NCBI RefSeq assembly: GCF_038050375.1
Contig: NZ_CP150886.1
Coordinates: forward strand, 1,281,318-1,345,317
Direction of reading: 5' to 3'
From: Okeanomitos corallinicola TIOX110
GTDB lineage: Bacteria > Cyanobacteriota > Cyanobacteriia > Cyanobacteriales > Nostocaceae
DNA length: 64,000 bases
The position numbers and the translations under genes are program-made. Below the pieces are notes generated by a model. It was not told the DNA's origin and made no database searches. It was given only the letters and a program-made list of their open reading frames with translations. Below, in pieces: positions 16,790 to 26,372 of this stretch. Position 1 is the stretch's first letter; every line of letters starts with the position of its first letter.

Positions 16790-17419
16790 TTAAGTTAGTT
16801 CTAACCAGCCTCGATAACCGGTGACAATGCGATCGCCATCTTTGAGAATATGTACTTCTATTTGATCACTGGCCCAATTAATTTGATCTGCCAATGCTGG
16901 GTTAAAAACACGCACCTGTTGATTTTTAGAAGAAACAGGAGAAGTAGGAGAATGAATAGCTTGAGATTCCACAAAAGGACCATCCACCAAAATATCTAAT
17001 TCTGCTAACAATTCCTGAGAACCTGGAGGTGCTGAATCTGATTGTAATTGTGGGAGAGTAAAACCACTAAAAGCCATCACATTTAAACCAGCAGCTTTAA
17101 CTTTTCTTGCTAAACTAGCCAGTGCTGATGCTTGCCAAAATGGTTCACCACCAGAAAAAGTTACACCTGTATTTTCAGTATTTTTAATAATATCTGCGGC
17201 CAAACTATCAACAGATACTAACTTATTAGCTTCAAAACTCCAAGAGTCAGGATTAAAACAACCAGGACATTCACGAAGGCAACCTTGTACCCAAACCACC
17301 GCCCGACAACCAGGGCCATTAACTTCTGACTTATCAACATATCCCATAATATTGAGATAGCCAGTGGGAATTTCCGAGAGTGCTAACAATGGGTTATTTG
17401 ACTTTGTTTCCATCTTCAT
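16790..17419 (-). CDS. Radical SAM activase, NrdG-like
   Basis: The cluster motif GCLRECPGC (Cys47-X3-Cys51-X2-Cys54) binds a [4Fe-4S] cluster and S-adenosylmethionine. It is followed by GVTFSGGEPFWQ (the GGE SAM-binding motif) and LDILVDGPFV, as in NrdG, the activase of anaerobic ribonucleotide reductase, and related pyruvate formate-lyase activases. Length (209 residues) fits. No nrdD partner is in the window, so its client is unknown. Two start codons (Met1, Met3) are equivalent in practice. Confidence 0.87.
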   Translation of the reverse strand: MKMETKSNNPLLALSEIPTGYLNIMGYVDKSEVNGPGCRAVVWVQGCLRECPGCFNPDSWSFEANKLVSVDSLAADIIKNTENTGVTFSGGEPFWQASALASLARKVKAAGLNVMAFSGFTLPQLQSDSAPPGSQELLAELDILVDGPFVESQAIHSPTSPVSSKNQQVRVFNPALADQINWASDQIEVHILKDGDRIVTGYRGWLELT

Positions 17420-17737
17420 TAACTCCTCACCTGTAAATTATAAGTAGTATCAATACCTAGCGATCGCCCAAAATATCAACTTTTTACTATGCTATAAATG
17501 CTAGTAAATTTTGGTTTGTTGATTAATAATTATCCACCTATGACTATTTTATAATCTAGCCTAATTTAAAATTGTAGCCATTACACAAAACATTAGATTT
17601 ATTTAAAAAGGTTTACTGACAAGTTATCCATTAAAATTCTATTGGCACAACATCAAAATATTCAAACAAATATTTTAAAAAGTAAAAAATAACAGGTGGC
17701 AGGTGACAGTTTATTCTGAACTCCTGCCCTCTGCCTC
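17420..17737. other. Non-coding gap upstream of the NrdG-like gene
   Basis: The 318 AT-rich bases between the ends of two minus-strand genes contain a HIP1-like GCGATCGC-type site near 17,460 and the likely NrdG promoter region. A short 'ACAGGTGGCAGGTGACAG' direct repeat lies near 17,690. No ORF, tRNA or clear hairpin terminator was found. Confidence 0.6.
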
Positions 17738-18469
17738 CTAACTACTCAACGCCTTAATAAACCGTTGTAAACTCTTAAACACATTCGGTTTTTTCACAGG
17801 TGTTCCATCGCTGCTTTGTGGTTGTCCTTTCATCAAAATCATATCTATTTCTTCACCCGATGGTTTATTCGGTAATTCCGCTATTTTTTGATATTCATCA
17901 TTGGTTTCTAACCATACTTCCCAATCTCCGGGGTAACACCGCATTAAGGCACTTTCCTCATCAATTGGACGTAGATAATAACAAGATTCAATGGTACTAA
18001 TAAAACGTTTACGGGTTTCTCTTGCTGCATAACCGATACCCACAACACTAGAATCTTCTAACCGGGGGTTTAACATCACAAAAGGACGTTCACCAATGAT
18101 TTCACAAAGTTTTTCTAATTGGGGTACTTCCACATTTGTAGGGGAAATAAACAGAAAAATTTCATCTTCTGGCTGAATTTTTGCTTCTAAAGAAGCCATC
18201 CTTCCTGTACCGATATCTAAAATTGTAAAAGGTACATCTGCCCAATCTCGACGGGCTAAAGCGGCTGCACCAGCATCAGCAAAGAAGACTTTTAACCGAG
18301 ATTCATATTCAGCAAACACAGGTAGAAATTGTTCAGCAACGGGCATAAATTTGAGTTCTGGGAAAAGTAACTCAACTTGAATTCTAGTTTTACCATCTGC
18401 TAACGCCGATTTTACAGCCTCACGGGATTGAGCGATCGCATCTTCTAAGGTTTTGGGTAGTTCAGCCAT
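17738..18469 (-). CDS. DUF1995 family protein
   Basis: The protein has 243 residues and begins LPKTLEDAIAQSREAVKSAL, with the family signature of cyanobacterial and plastid DUF1995 proteins: RIQVELLFPELKFMPVAEQF, FADAGAAALARRDW and VMLNPRLEDSSVVGIGYAAR (each a separate block). Plastid relatives include proteins involved in photosystem assembly and chloroplast-targeted proteins of unknown function. The protein is soluble with no signal peptide. The C-terminus (KPNVFKSLQRFIKALSS) is basic. It is a single gene with a HIP1 site inside. Confidence 0.87.
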   Translation of the reverse strand: MAELPKTLEDAIAQSREAVKSALADGKTRIQVELLFPELKFMPVAEQFLPVFAEYESRLKVFFADAGAAALARRDWADVPFTILDIGTGRMASLEAKIQPEDEIFLFISPTNVEVPQLEKLCEIIGERPFVMLNPRLEDSSVVGIGYAARETRKRFISTIESCYYLRPIDEESALMRCYPGDWEVWLETNDEYQKIAELPNKPSGEEIDMILMKGQPQSSDGTPVKKPNVFKSLQRFIKALSS

Positions 18470-18633
18470 AATTTACCAAGTGATCTAGTCTCTATTTTGA
18501 TATTACTTTGATATTTAATTTTCTCACTATTGTTATTTTGTGCCAAAATTTTTTTCTCAGCAAAATTATCAAACCATGAAAAAGTATGTAGAATCTAATT
18601 AATTAGAATATTTTCATTAATGAATGATTTTCA

Positions 18634-19548
18634 ATGACAAGATTTATCCATGACCAATTTTCAAAAGACTATTTAGAAGAATTGCTAAAACCCTATGGAG
18701 AAATTCAAGCCCCCAGTCGCGTAGCCGCAGAAGTGAGAGAAATAGATGTATTATTCTCACCTTTTCCCCAACAAAATCCAAATTTAACAACTTTAGGTTT
18801 ATTGGGAAGAATGGCCACAAAACCAGCAATCTTTGAACCTTTTCGTAATCCAGCCACCAAAGAAGAAATTATTGATTGTCTGTTAAAATTATTAGAGGTA
18901 AGGAGTGCATTAAAAAGAGAAGCAAATCGGCAGAAAACAACTCTGCAAAACAGAGAATTTCCCCAATTATGGATTCTTACTCCTACAGTATCAGCTACCA
19001 TGCTATCAGGATTTGGTGCAGTGCAAAAACCCGAATGGTTAGAAGGTGTACATTTTTTACCAGAGTATTTACAGTCTGTCATTGTTGCCTTGCATCAGTT
19101 ACCATCTAATCCAGAAACTTTATGGTTGAGAATCTTAGGACGTGGTAACGTTCAAAAACAGGCAATTGATGAATTAGCAGCACTACCACCAGATAATCCA
19201 TTGCGGGAAATAACGCTAGAATTATTATACAACCTCCAGCAAAACTTGAACATTAATCAAAACATAGAATCAGATGATAGGGAGTTAGTAATGAGATTAG
19301 CACCACTTTATCAAGAAGACAGAGAAAAAGTTAGACAAGAAGGTAAACAAGAAGGTAAACAAGAAGGAAGACAAGAAGGAGAACAACAGATAATTTTGAG
19401 GTTATTAAATCGTCGTTTTGGGAATATTGAACAGTCTTTAATTGAGAAAATTCAACAATTATCTACTAATGATTTAGAATCATTAACTGATGCCTTATTT
19501 GATTTTTCAGAAGTTGGTGATTTAGCAGTTTGGTTACAAAATAAGTAA
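18634..19548 (+). CDS. DUF4351 domain protein, PD-(D/E)XK-like cyanobacterial family
   Basis: It starts MTRFIHDQFSKDYLEELLKP, the hallmark of a large Nostocales family. REIDVLFSP supplies a candidate nuclease Asp and ELLYNLQQN precedes the C-terminus. A run of near-identical EGKQ/EGRQ units (residues ~232-249, KVRQEGKQEGKQEGRQEG) links to the C-terminal DUF4351 domain (ILRLLNRRFGNIEQSLIEKI, then LTDALFDFSEVGDLAVWL). The QEG repeats probably form a charged helix and vary in number by slippage. Family members are suggested to be nuclease- or transposase-like, but the function is unproven. Confidence 0.85.
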   Translation: MTRFIHDQFSKDYLEELLKPYGEIQAPSRVAAEVREIDVLFSPFPQQNPNLTTLGLLGRMATKPAIFEPFRNPATKEEIIDCLLKLLEVRSALKREANRQKTTLQNREFPQLWILTPTVSATMLSGFGAVQKPEWLEGVHFLPEYLQSVIVALHQLPSNPETLWLRILGRGNVQKQAIDELAALPPDNPLREITLELLYNLQQNLNINQNIESDDRELVMRLAPLYQEDREKVRQEGKQEGKQEGRQEGEQQIILRLLNRRFGNIEQSLIEKIQQLSTNDLESLTDALFDFSEVGDLAVWLQNK

Positions 19549-19591
19549 GATTTCCGCAGTCAGTTTTTATCTGCAAGCTGACTGCTTAATC

Positions 19592-20842
19592 CTAACTAAT
19601 GTGATCATTCTCTATCATCTTCTTAACTAAACTTGCTAACTTTTCTGCTGCACCACTTTCACCTCTAACACTGCGTAATTTATCTTTTATATCTGCTAAC
19701 TTTTCAGGATGATCTAAAAAATCTAAAACCATATTTCCTAATTCTTCTGGTTGTAATTTTCCCACTAATTCCGGGACAATTTCTGTTTGCGCCCAAATAT
19801 TTGGCCAAGCTAATAAACCTTTATTTCTTAAAAACCACCAATTAATTAATTTTGCAAAACTAGAACCTACGCCTGGCAAATTTGCCAACAACCCCGGTAA
19901 ACCATCCCAAGAACGCATAGCATCTAATTGTTGAGTGGGTAATAACACTATCATTGGTACACCTAAAGCTCCTAACTCTGCGGTATTTGCACCAACAGTA
20001 GTTAAACAAATAGCCGCTTGAGATAATAAATGATAAGCTGGATTTTCCTGTTTTAATTCTACCTGTAAACCGGTGGAAGTTTCTAAATAATTATCTTTTA
20101 AAATAGCACCTTTAAAATTAAAAACTTTAGTAAATTGATTATTTTCAGGATTTGCAAAACTAACTAAAGTGGGTAAATCTAACGTTGGGGCGACGGGAAT
20201 AAAAAACTTAATTTCTGGTCTTTTACTATGGATATATTCAGCAATAGCTAAAGTTAAAGGTACACCTTGAGTTAATTTAGCAGTTTTTGAACCTGGTAAT
20301 AAACCAATAATTGGATCTGACCATTTTTCTATCTTATTATCTTCTTCTTTCCTGATTTCTCCTGCTGCTTCTAACATTAAATCGCCAACAACATGAAATT
20401 TATGGGCATATTTAGGATCAACATTTTTGATAACGTGGGATTTCATCACCCCAAAATAATCTATAAAACTATGCCAGCGAGCTTCCCATTCTGCATAAAC
20501 TAATGTTTTATATCCTAATCTTTTACCAATAATAACGGGAAAAATTTGATCACCACCCAGAAATACTAATACACCTTGATCTCTCCAATCCCAATTTTCT
20601 GCTGTTCTTCCTACTAATAAAAATTGCCAAAAATGCTCAGAGGATTGGACTCGATTGACTTCAGGATAGGAACTAGCAATACTCGCCTCTTTACCACTAG
20701 CATGAGGACAAGGTGATAAAATTACAGAAATTCTCACTTGAGAAATATCATTTCCCAATTGTTTTCTTAATGCTTTAACAACCGGACGCACCCAAGTAGT
20801 AACTTCCCCAGGTCCATTAGAAAGAATGAGAATATCAATCAT
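19592..20842 (-). CDS. Lipid-A-disaccharide synthase-related glycosyltransferase
   Basis: The N-terminal ILSNGPGEVTTWVRPVVKAL and the C-terminal GANTAELGALGVPMIVLLPT show a GT-B fold related to LpxB. It belongs to the cyanobacterial 'lipid-A-disaccharide synthase-related' group rather than LpxB itself (416 residues; LpxB is shorter and lacks SPCPHASGKE). Its sugar donor and acceptor are unknown; a role in cell-envelope glycolipids is an inference. The gene starts about 25 bases before the end of the upstream uracil-DNA glycosylase gene region, so the two minus-strand genes probably form an operon. Confidence 0.85.
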   Translation of the reverse strand: MIDILILSNGPGEVTTWVRPVVKALRKQLGNDISQVRISVILSPCPHASGKEASIASSYPEVNRVQSSEHFWQFLLVGRTAENWDWRDQGVLVFLGGDQIFPVIIGKRLGYKTLVYAEWEARWHSFIDYFGVMKSHVIKNVDPKYAHKFHVVGDLMLEAAGEIRKEEDNKIEKWSDPIIGLLPGSKTAKLTQGVPLTLAIAEYIHSKRPEIKFFIPVAPTLDLPTLVSFANPENNQFTKVFNFKGAILKDNYLETSTGLQVELKQENPAYHLLSQAAICLTTVGANTAELGALGVPMIVLLPTQQLDAMRSWDGLPGLLANLPGVGSSFAKLINWWFLRNKGLLAWPNIWAQTEIVPELVGKLQPEELGNMVLDFLDHPEKLADIKDKLRSVRGESGAAEKLASLVKKMIENDHIS

Positions 20843-20866
20843 TTTTGAATTGGTAATGAATAATTG

Positions 20867-21547
20867 TTAACTGTTAGCTGATAACTGATCAAACTTGGCT
20901 TTTACAGCTTGAATATCTTGCCACATTAACCATTTAGGTGAGCCTTTTTCCTTCGAGGGATTACGTAACAAATAAGAAGGATGGAAAATGGGCATACATA
21001 AATGTCCTTCCCATTCCATCCACTGACCACGAATTTTTGTAATTCCTTGTTTATTTCCTGTAATTCCTTTTACAGCAGTTGCACCAGTTAATAAAATAAT
21101 TTTGGGTTTAACAAGGTTAATTTGTTCTAATAAATAAGGTTTGCAAGCCGCCATTTCATCAGGAGTAGGAACTCGATTTTCCGGTGGTCTACATTTAACT
21201 ATGTTGCAAATATAAACATCTGTCTCCCTTTTCAAATCTACAGATGCCAAAATTTTCTCTAGTAACTGCCCAGACTTACCCACAAATGGTAAACCGGTTT
21301 CATCCTCTTGTTGACCTGGTGCTTCCCCAATAATCATGATTTTGGCTTGGAGATTTCCTCTTCCCACTACAGCATGAGTACGATTTTCGCTCAAGCCACA
21401 ACGATGACAGTTTTCACAGTGCTGTGTTAATTCTGTCATGGTGGTGTAAGTATGAGCGGGAATAGTTATTTTCCCATCTGTAGGAATTAGGTCTTTTTGG
21501 TTAAAGTTTGATTCCTCAAAGAGACTAAGTTGAGTGTTGCTGTTCAT
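20867..21547 (-). CDS. Family 4 uracil-DNA glycosylase
   Basis: The enzyme excises uracil from DNA. The family 4 (Fe-S) motifs are clear: GEAPGQQEDETGLPFVGKSG as motif 1 with its adjacent block, NIVKCRPPENR, and HPSYLLRN as the C-terminal motif. Cysteines in HCENCHRC and in KCRPP and AACKPY are placed to bind the [4Fe-4S] cluster. Length of 226 residues is standard. It lies 24 bases upstream of the LpxB-related gene and is probably co-transcribed with it. Confidence 0.93.
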   Translation of the reverse strand: MNSNTQLSLFEESNFNQKDLIPTDGKITIPAHTYTTMTELTQHCENCHRCGLSENRTHAVVGRGNLQAKIMIIGEAPGQQEDETGLPFVGKSGQLLEKILASVDLKRETDVYICNIVKCRPPENRVPTPDEMAACKPYLLEQINLVKPKIILLTGATAVKGITGNKQGITKIRGQWMEWEGHLCMPIFHPSYLLRNPSKEKGSPKWLMWQDIQAVKAKFDQLSANS

Positions 21548-21677
21548 GAATATTGTGGGCTTTAGCTGGGCTGTTTCTAAAGCTGATTTTTGTAGAATAT
21601 TGATATTATTGATTTTTCATTGTATCAAGATAGTTTCATTTTCTTTGCAAATGGTGTTCAATTTTATTGATTTTCTG

Positions 21678-22718
21678 TTAGAGTGCTTCCGGTGGGGAAA
21701 TATTAGATCCTAAACAAACACTTGTTTTTCGGGAATTGATCTCTGTTTGGGTATTGGCTTCTGTTTTTTGAGTTGATTCACATAATGATGAAGATGTGGG
21801 AAGAATTACCTGTGAGTTGTGCATGGCTGGATAGTTTGCTTGTTGAGAAATTAATGATAATCCTCCTACTGCTCCAGCTACAAGGGCTGTGTAACCTATG
21901 TATAAATGTGCAGGACTAATTTCTAAATTTAGTTGTCCTGACGATTTTTTATTTTGATCCCAAGAGGGGATAACAGATTTAGACTGATTGGATACAGGTA
22001 AAGAATTAGCTAAAATTGTGCCATTTAAACCTAAAGCATTGGCCATGATACGGATAAAACCACGAATCAAAATATCTTCTGGTAATAAATCAAAGTTAGC
22101 ATTTTCTACTGCTTCCATTTGATGTACTGAGATATGAGTATAAATATTTAGTTTTTGCAGCGTTAAACCTTGAGCTTCTCTTGCTTGTCTGAGTTGCTCT
22201 CCAATTTGACGTAGACTTTCTAGGCGTTGTTCTGCTAGTATTTGGGTTGATATTTGACGTTTAGAAAGTTTTTGATTTTGCCATAACCATTTAATTGGTG
22301 TTTTTGTCTCCGTTGTTTGTTCTGTGATTTGAGTTGTATTTGCTACTTCAGGTTGTGAGTTGGATTCCTGATTTGTGGAATTTACAGATAAATCATTTAA
22401 TTTTTCTTCATGTAAATTAAGTAACTCAGTATTATTTTCTAGAACAGGGGTTTCTGTGACTGTATCTGCTTGATTTTTTTGAACAAACTGCTGAAACGCC
22501 AGAGTAATGGCTTCTCTACCCACAGCTTTAAATAAATTTTTGGCTTGTTCTTCCGATGAACCAAGTAATTTTTGCACATTAGCCACTGCTAGGCGATAAA
22601 CTTTACTGCGGTGCAGTTCAGATTCTATCTCTCTCAGTAGCGATCGCAATTCATCTTTACTAATTTGAATCGTGGAATTACCAGGAATACTGAATGAATA
22701 TGCAGATACCATAGTCAT
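21678..22718 (-). CDS. RodZ-like helix-turn-helix protein with long N-terminal region
   Basis: Residues ~165-235 are a RodZ/HTH_25 domain: LRQIGEQLRQAREAQGLTLQ, YTHISVHQMEAVE, LPEDILIRGFIRIMANALG. One hydrophobic stretch follows (YIGYTALVAGAVGGLSLI, residues ~273-290) and then a polar tail. The N-terminal ~100 residues (ISKDELRSLLREIESELHR, VANVQKLLGSSEEQAKNLFK) form a second conserved cyanobacterial module, joined by an acidic, Gln/Thr-rich linker. RodZ proteins connect the cytoskeleton and cell wall; this variant's role is unproven. It is divergent from a shorter RodZ-like gene. Confidence 0.8.
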   Translation of the reverse strand: MTMVSAYSFSIPGNSTIQISKDELRSLLREIESELHRSKVYRLAVANVQKLLGSSEEQAKNLFKAVGREAITLAFQQFVQKNQADTVTETPVLENNTELLNLHEEKLNDLSVNSTNQESNSQPEVANTTQITEQTTETKTPIKWLWQNQKLSKRQISTQILAEQRLESLRQIGEQLRQAREAQGLTLQKLNIYTHISVHQMEAVENANFDLLPEDILIRGFIRIMANALGLNGTILANSLPVSNQSKSVIPSWDQNKKSSGQLNLEISPAHLYIGYTALVAGAVGGLSLISQQANYPAMHNSQVILPTSSSLCESTQKTEANTQTEINSRKTSVCLGSNISPPEAL

Positions 22719-23221
22719 GATTTAAGTCTCTCCAAGGGTTAAGGACAAAAGCAAGATTACCTGTGTAATTTCTTCCATAACTAATGGCGACATCCGGATT
22801 TTCATGTATTATTTTCGACTATCAACTGCCAAAAATCGTAATTATTACCAATATATTCATTTTCATCACCTACTGAAGATTATTTAACTTCTTGACAAAC
22901 TGTAATTAATATCACTAATAACTACATATAAATCATTCTGAAAGTAGATGTTGACAGATACTTATTTTTTTATCTATATAATAGATATGTCTATTGTCTT
23001 ATGTATGGAGAAATATGAGTATTTTGAATACTTGAATTTCGATATTTTCGTAGATATTTTAGATATAAAAATTCAGGTTCAACAATTAAGGCTGATCTAC
23101 TACATACAATTAATATCAGGTCAATACATCTATCTAATGAAGAATCAAGTATTGCTAAAGTGATCTTAAATCTTGTAGAAGGTATTATTACAAATAATAA
23201 ATTATAAATGAGGTGATAAAA
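22719..23221. other. Divergent intergenic region between two RodZ-like genes
   Basis: About 500 AT-rich bases should hold promoters for both neighbours. An open frame of 71 codons (22,948-23,163) has a composition typical of random AT-rich DNA (IYIIDMSIVL, FDIFVDILD) and no ribosome-binding site, so I do not call it a gene. No structured RNA or repeat array was seen. Confidence 0.5.
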
Positions 23222-23929
23222 ATGACTTTTTTAAATGAATCTCAGCAGGAAAGACTCAAGGAAATAACAGCAAATTTACGGAGAATCAGACAAGAAAACT
23301 CTATTAGTTTAGAACAAATTTCTATGCAAACACATATCCGGCTAGATTGTTTAAGAGCTTTAGAGGAATGGCGATTTGAGGATTTACCTGAGCCTGTTTT
23401 TGTACAGGGTTTTATTCGTCATTACGCAGATAAATTAGGACTAGATGGAAATGCTATAGCTAACAGCTTTGAAGTTAAAATTTTGGATCTACCTAATCAA
23501 AATTTAAACCAGAAATCAAATTTATACGTACCGTTGTTTGTACCTTATATTTTACTTTTAATAGCTGCTTCTACTGGGCTTTTTTATTTATTAATCACAT
23601 CTGAATTAACAAGTAAGTCACTAGAAAAACAAGAAAAAATTGTATTACCTACTCCCGAAAAAATTGTTCCCTCACCATTGAGTCAGCCAATTACTGACGT
23701 AACTGTTAAGGTAGAACTGCAAGGAGATTCATGGCTACAAATAAAAGCCGATGGCAAGGTAAAGTTTCAGGGCAATTTGAGTAAAGGTAAGCGTCAAACA
23801 TGGAAAGCTAAAAATTCTCTAACTTTACGTTCTGGAAATGCTGGTGCTGTCTTAGTTTCCGTCAATCAAGAACAGCTAAAACCACTGGGAAATCTGGGAG
23901 AAGTTAAGGAAATTACATATAGTAATTAA
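23222..23929 (+). CDS. RodZ-like helix-turn-helix membrane protein with DUF4115 domain
   Basis: The N-terminal HTH_25 domain (LRRIRQENSISLEQISMQTH, LPEPVFVQGFIRHYADKLG) is followed by one transmembrane helix (YVPLFVPYILLLIAASTGLF, residues ~100-120). The extracytoplasmic DUF4115 domain (VELQGDSWLQIKADGKV, RQTWKAKNSLTLRSGNAG) ends the protein. That is the complete RodZ architecture, suggesting a part in cell-shape or cell-wall organisation. GAGGTG lies six bases before the ATG at 23,222; the upstream in-frame GTG is part of that ribosome-binding site, so the ATG is the likely start. Confidence 0.87.
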   Translation: MTFLNESQQERLKEITANLRRIRQENSISLEQISMQTHIRLDCLRALEEWRFEDLPEPVFVQGFIRHYADKLGLDGNAIANSFEVKILDLPNQNLNQKSNLYVPLFVPYILLLIAASTGLFYLLITSELTSKSLEKQEKIVLPTPEKIVPSPLSQPITDVTVKVELQGDSWLQIKADGKVKFQGNLSKGKRQTWKAKNSLTLRSGNAGAVLVSVNQEQLKPLGNLGEVKEITYSN

Positions 23930-23952
23930 TAGTAATTAATAATTCGTAATAT

Positions 23953-23993
23953 GAATTACGAATTACGAATTACGAATTACGAATTACGAATTG
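23953..23993. repeat. GAATTAC heptamer tandem repeat (STRR)
   Basis: Five perfect GAATTAC units and a partial sixth follow head-to-tail between the convergent rodZ-like and gatA genes. Such 7-base tracts are characteristic of filamentous cyanobacteria and vary in copy number. Confidence 0.95.
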
Positions 23994-25451
23994 TCAATCT
24001 ATGTTTGCTGTTTGCAGATGCCAATTAGTAGATTGTTCGTAGGCATAAGCTACTTGGAAAAGTTGGTCTTCTCCCAAGACTTTACCGATTAATTGTAAGC
24101 CAATTGGTAAACCTTGACTGTCAAAACCACAAGGTAAACTAATACCTGGTAAACCTGCAAGATTGACGGGAATAGTCATTAAATCATTGAGGTACATACT
24201 CAAAGGATCGGTGATTTTTTCCCCGGCTTGAAATGCTGTAGTTGGTGCAGTGGGGGTAACTAAAACATCCACTTGTGCAAAGGCATTTTCAAAGTCTTCT
24301 TTGATTAATGTGCGGACTTTTTGAGCTTTCAAATAATAAGCATCATAATAACCGGCACTGAGGGCATAAGTACCAATCATAATCCGACGTTTGACTTCTG
24401 TACCAAAACCCATGGCGCGAGTGCGGGTGTACATGGAAAGCAGGTTGTCTGCGTCTTGAGAACGTATGCCATATTTTACACCATCGTAACGAGCGAGGTT
24501 AGCGGATGCTTCCGAAGGGGCGATAATGTAGTAACTGGGGACACCGTAACGGAAACGGGGACAGGAAATATAATGAATTTCTGCACCTAAAGCTTCTAAT
24601 TGGGCGATCGCCTGATTTACAGATGCTTCAACTTCTGGATCTAAACCTTCGCCAAAGGTTTCTTTAATCACACCAACTTTGAGTTTTTTACCTTTTAAAT
24701 CTGGTGTTAAATTGGCTGTGTAATCAGGAATTTCCACTTTTAAACTGGTGGAATCTTGAGGATCATAACCGGCGATCGCATTTAATAAAATTGCTGCATC
24801 TTCCACACTTCTCCCAAATGGTCCAATTTGATCCAAAGAGGAAGCATAGGCCACCAAACCATAACGGGAAACTAACCCATAAGTCGGTTTCATCCCCACC
24901 ACACCGCAAAAAGAAGCAGGTTGACGAATTGAACCACCTGTATCTGAACCCAGGGATACCACACATTCCTGTGCAGCGACAGCAGCAGCAGAACCACCGG
25001 AAGAACCACCGGGAACACGGGAAACATCCCAGGGATTAGCGGTTGTTTGATAAGCGGAGTTTTCTGTAGAACTCCCCATGGCAAACTCATCTAGGTTGGT
25101 TTTTCCAACGGTGACTGCACCGGCTTGGTTGAGTTTTTGGGTGACTGTGGACTCGTAGGGAGGAATGAAATTTTCCAGAATTTTAGAAGCGCAGGTGGTG
25201 CGAATTCCCTTGGTACACATATTATCTTTTACACCAATGGGAATCCCTGCTAAAATACCGATTTCTTCCCCAGCGGCAATTTTTGCATCCACAGCACGAG
25301 CTTGTTCTAAAGCCTTTTCGGTTGTTACAGTTAGGAAACTGTGTAGTTTTGGTTCTAATGCTTGAATACGATCTAGGGCTTGTTGGGTAATTTCAACAGC
25401 AGAACGTTCTTTTTTTACTAGCTGTTCGTGCAACTCGCGGATGGATGCCAT
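23994..25451 (-). CDS. gatA: Asp-tRNA(Asn)/Glu-tRNA(Gln) amidotransferase subunit A
   Basis: GatA is the amidase subunit of GatCAB, which converts misacylated Glu-tRNA(Gln) to Gln-tRNA(Gln). The amidase signature and Ser-cisSer-Lys triad are visible: [11 protein letters not shown] (Lys), [15 protein letters not shown] (cis-Ser) and [16 protein letters not shown] (nucleophile Ser). The C-terminal [18 protein letters not shown] is conserved. Length (485 residues) is standard. gatB and gatC are not adjacent, as is common in cyanobacteria. Confidence 0.97.
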   Translation of the reverse strand: MASIRELHEQLVKKERSAVEITQQALDRIQALEPKLHSFLTVTTEKALEQARAVDAKIAAGEEIGILAGIPIGVKDNMCTKGIRTTCASKILENFIPPYESTVTQKLNQAGAVTVGKTNLDEFAMGSSTENSAYQTTANPWDVSRVPGGSSGGSAAAVAAQECVVSLGSDTGGSIRQPASFCGVVGMKPTYGLVSRYGLVAYASSLDQIGPFGRSVEDAAILLNAIAGYDPQDSTSLKVEIPDYTANLTPDLKGKKLKVGVIKETFGEGLDPEVEASVNQAIAQLEALGAEIHYISCPRFRYGVPSYYIIAPSEASANLARYDGVKYGIRSQDADNLLSMYTRTRAMGFGTEVKRRIMIGTYALSAGYYDAYYLKAQKVRTLIKEDFENAFAQVDVLVTPTAPTTAFQAGEKITDPLSMYLNDLMTIPVNLAGLPGISLPCGFDSQGLPIGLQLIGKVLGEDQLFQVAYAYEQSTNWHLQTANID

Positions 25452-25528
25452 AAATATTTTTTCTCTTTATTATTCAAGTCCTTGATTTTAGCATTTACAG
25501 GTGTGGGGATGGTGTTTTGTTGGATCGC

Positions 25529-25560
25529 ACGCAGAGGCGCGGAGAGGGGTTTGAGGGGTG
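25529..25560. repeat. CGCAGAGGCGC-type short intergenic repeat
   Basis: CACGCAGAGGCGCGGAGAGG matches a repeat family with ~8-base spacing of CGCAGAG that also occurs near 38,630 and, inverted, near 55,153. It lies upstream of gatA. It is a dispersed cyanobacterial repeat without known function. Confidence 0.55.
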
Positions 25561-25657
25561 GGTGATGTTAAATTATACTAATGTCAACCAACAGACAAGA
25601 TATGCTGTGAGATAAGCTTGATCAATAAATGAAAATCAAAACTAAACAAAAAACAAG

Positions 25658-25918
25658 ATGACTATTAACCTGAACCTACCACCAGAATTAGAAAATGAAC
25701 TTCATGCGGAAGCTGAAAAACTTAATTTACCTTTCTCTGAATATATTTTACATATTTTATCTACAAGAAAAAGTACAGATAATTTCCCAAAAACTGGAGC
25801 AGAACTGGTTAAATATTGGGAAAATGAAGGTGTAATTAATTCTCGTCTAGATATTACTGATAGTCAAGTTTATGCTCGTGAGTTACGTCATCAGGCTGAA
25901 ACACGGGAGCGAGCATAG
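25658..25918 (+). CDS. Antitoxin of a VapBC-type pair
   Basis: The 86-residue protein starts MTINLNLPPELENELHAEAE, a ribbon-helix-helix-like N-terminus seen in antitoxins that bind DNA as dimers. The C-terminal half (AELVKYWENEGVINSR, YARELRHQAETRERA) is charged and probably embraces the toxin. It is followed 9 bases later by a PIN-domain gene, the usual antitoxin-toxin order. The ATG was chosen by alignment of the family start. Confidence 0.82.
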   Translation: MTINLNLPPELENELHAEAEKLNLPFSEYILHILSTRKSTDNFPKTGAELVKYWENEGVINSRLDITDSQVYARELRHQAETRERA

Positions 25919-25927
25919 GGAAGTTTT

Positions 25928-26308
25928 ATGTACTTATTGGATACAGATATTTTGATTGATATTCAACGTGGCCATGCTCCAGCAATTGCTTGGTTTGCTA
26001 GTCTTTTAGAAATACCTAGCGTTCCGGGTTTTGTGGTTATGGAACTTATTCAAAATTCTCAAAATAGTCAAAGGTTACGCAATACTCTCAAACTTGTTGC
26101 TCCTCTACCTTTAATTTGGCCTACCGAGGTTGATTGTGCGATCGCTCTATCCAATTTTACCACCTATCATTTATCAGATAATTTAGGGTTGCTTGATGCT
26201 TTGATTGGTGCTTGTGCTGTCGGTAGAGGGGCTACTCTATGTACTTTCAATGTCAAGCATTACAGGGTTATACCTAACATTATTACAGCACAACCTTATA
26301 AAAAGTGA
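25928..26308 (+). CDS. VapC-like PIN domain toxin
   Basis: MYLLDTDILIDIQRG is the PIN N-terminus with the first active-site Asp; VVMELIQN gives the conserved Glu, and LGLLDALIGACAVGRG and TLCTFNVKHYRVI the C-terminal acidic region. The last motif reads TFNVKH, where many VapC have T-x-D/N, so it is within family variation. VapC toxins are metal-dependent RNases that usually cut tRNA or rRNA. It is coupled to the antitoxin gene just upstream, and a ribosome-binding AGGGAAG precedes the ATG. Confidence 0.88.
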   Translation: MYLLDTDILIDIQRGHAPAIAWFASLLEIPSVPGFVVMELIQNSQNSQRLRNTLKLVAPLPLIWPTEVDCAIALSNFTTYHLSDNLGLLDALIGACAVGRGATLCTFNVKHYRVIPNIITAQPYKK

Positions 26309-26372
26309 GAAATTATGATATTTTTTACATACAATTTATTTAAGATCATGCGACTCAAAGGGGTATTAAAAA

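Noticed and set aside
22948-23163. 71-codon open frame between the two RodZ-like genes
   Set aside because: AT-rich composition, no ribosome-binding site, no recognisable domain.
24763-25365. Open frames opposite gatA on the plus strand
   Set aside because: They are mirror frames of the conserved amidase gene.
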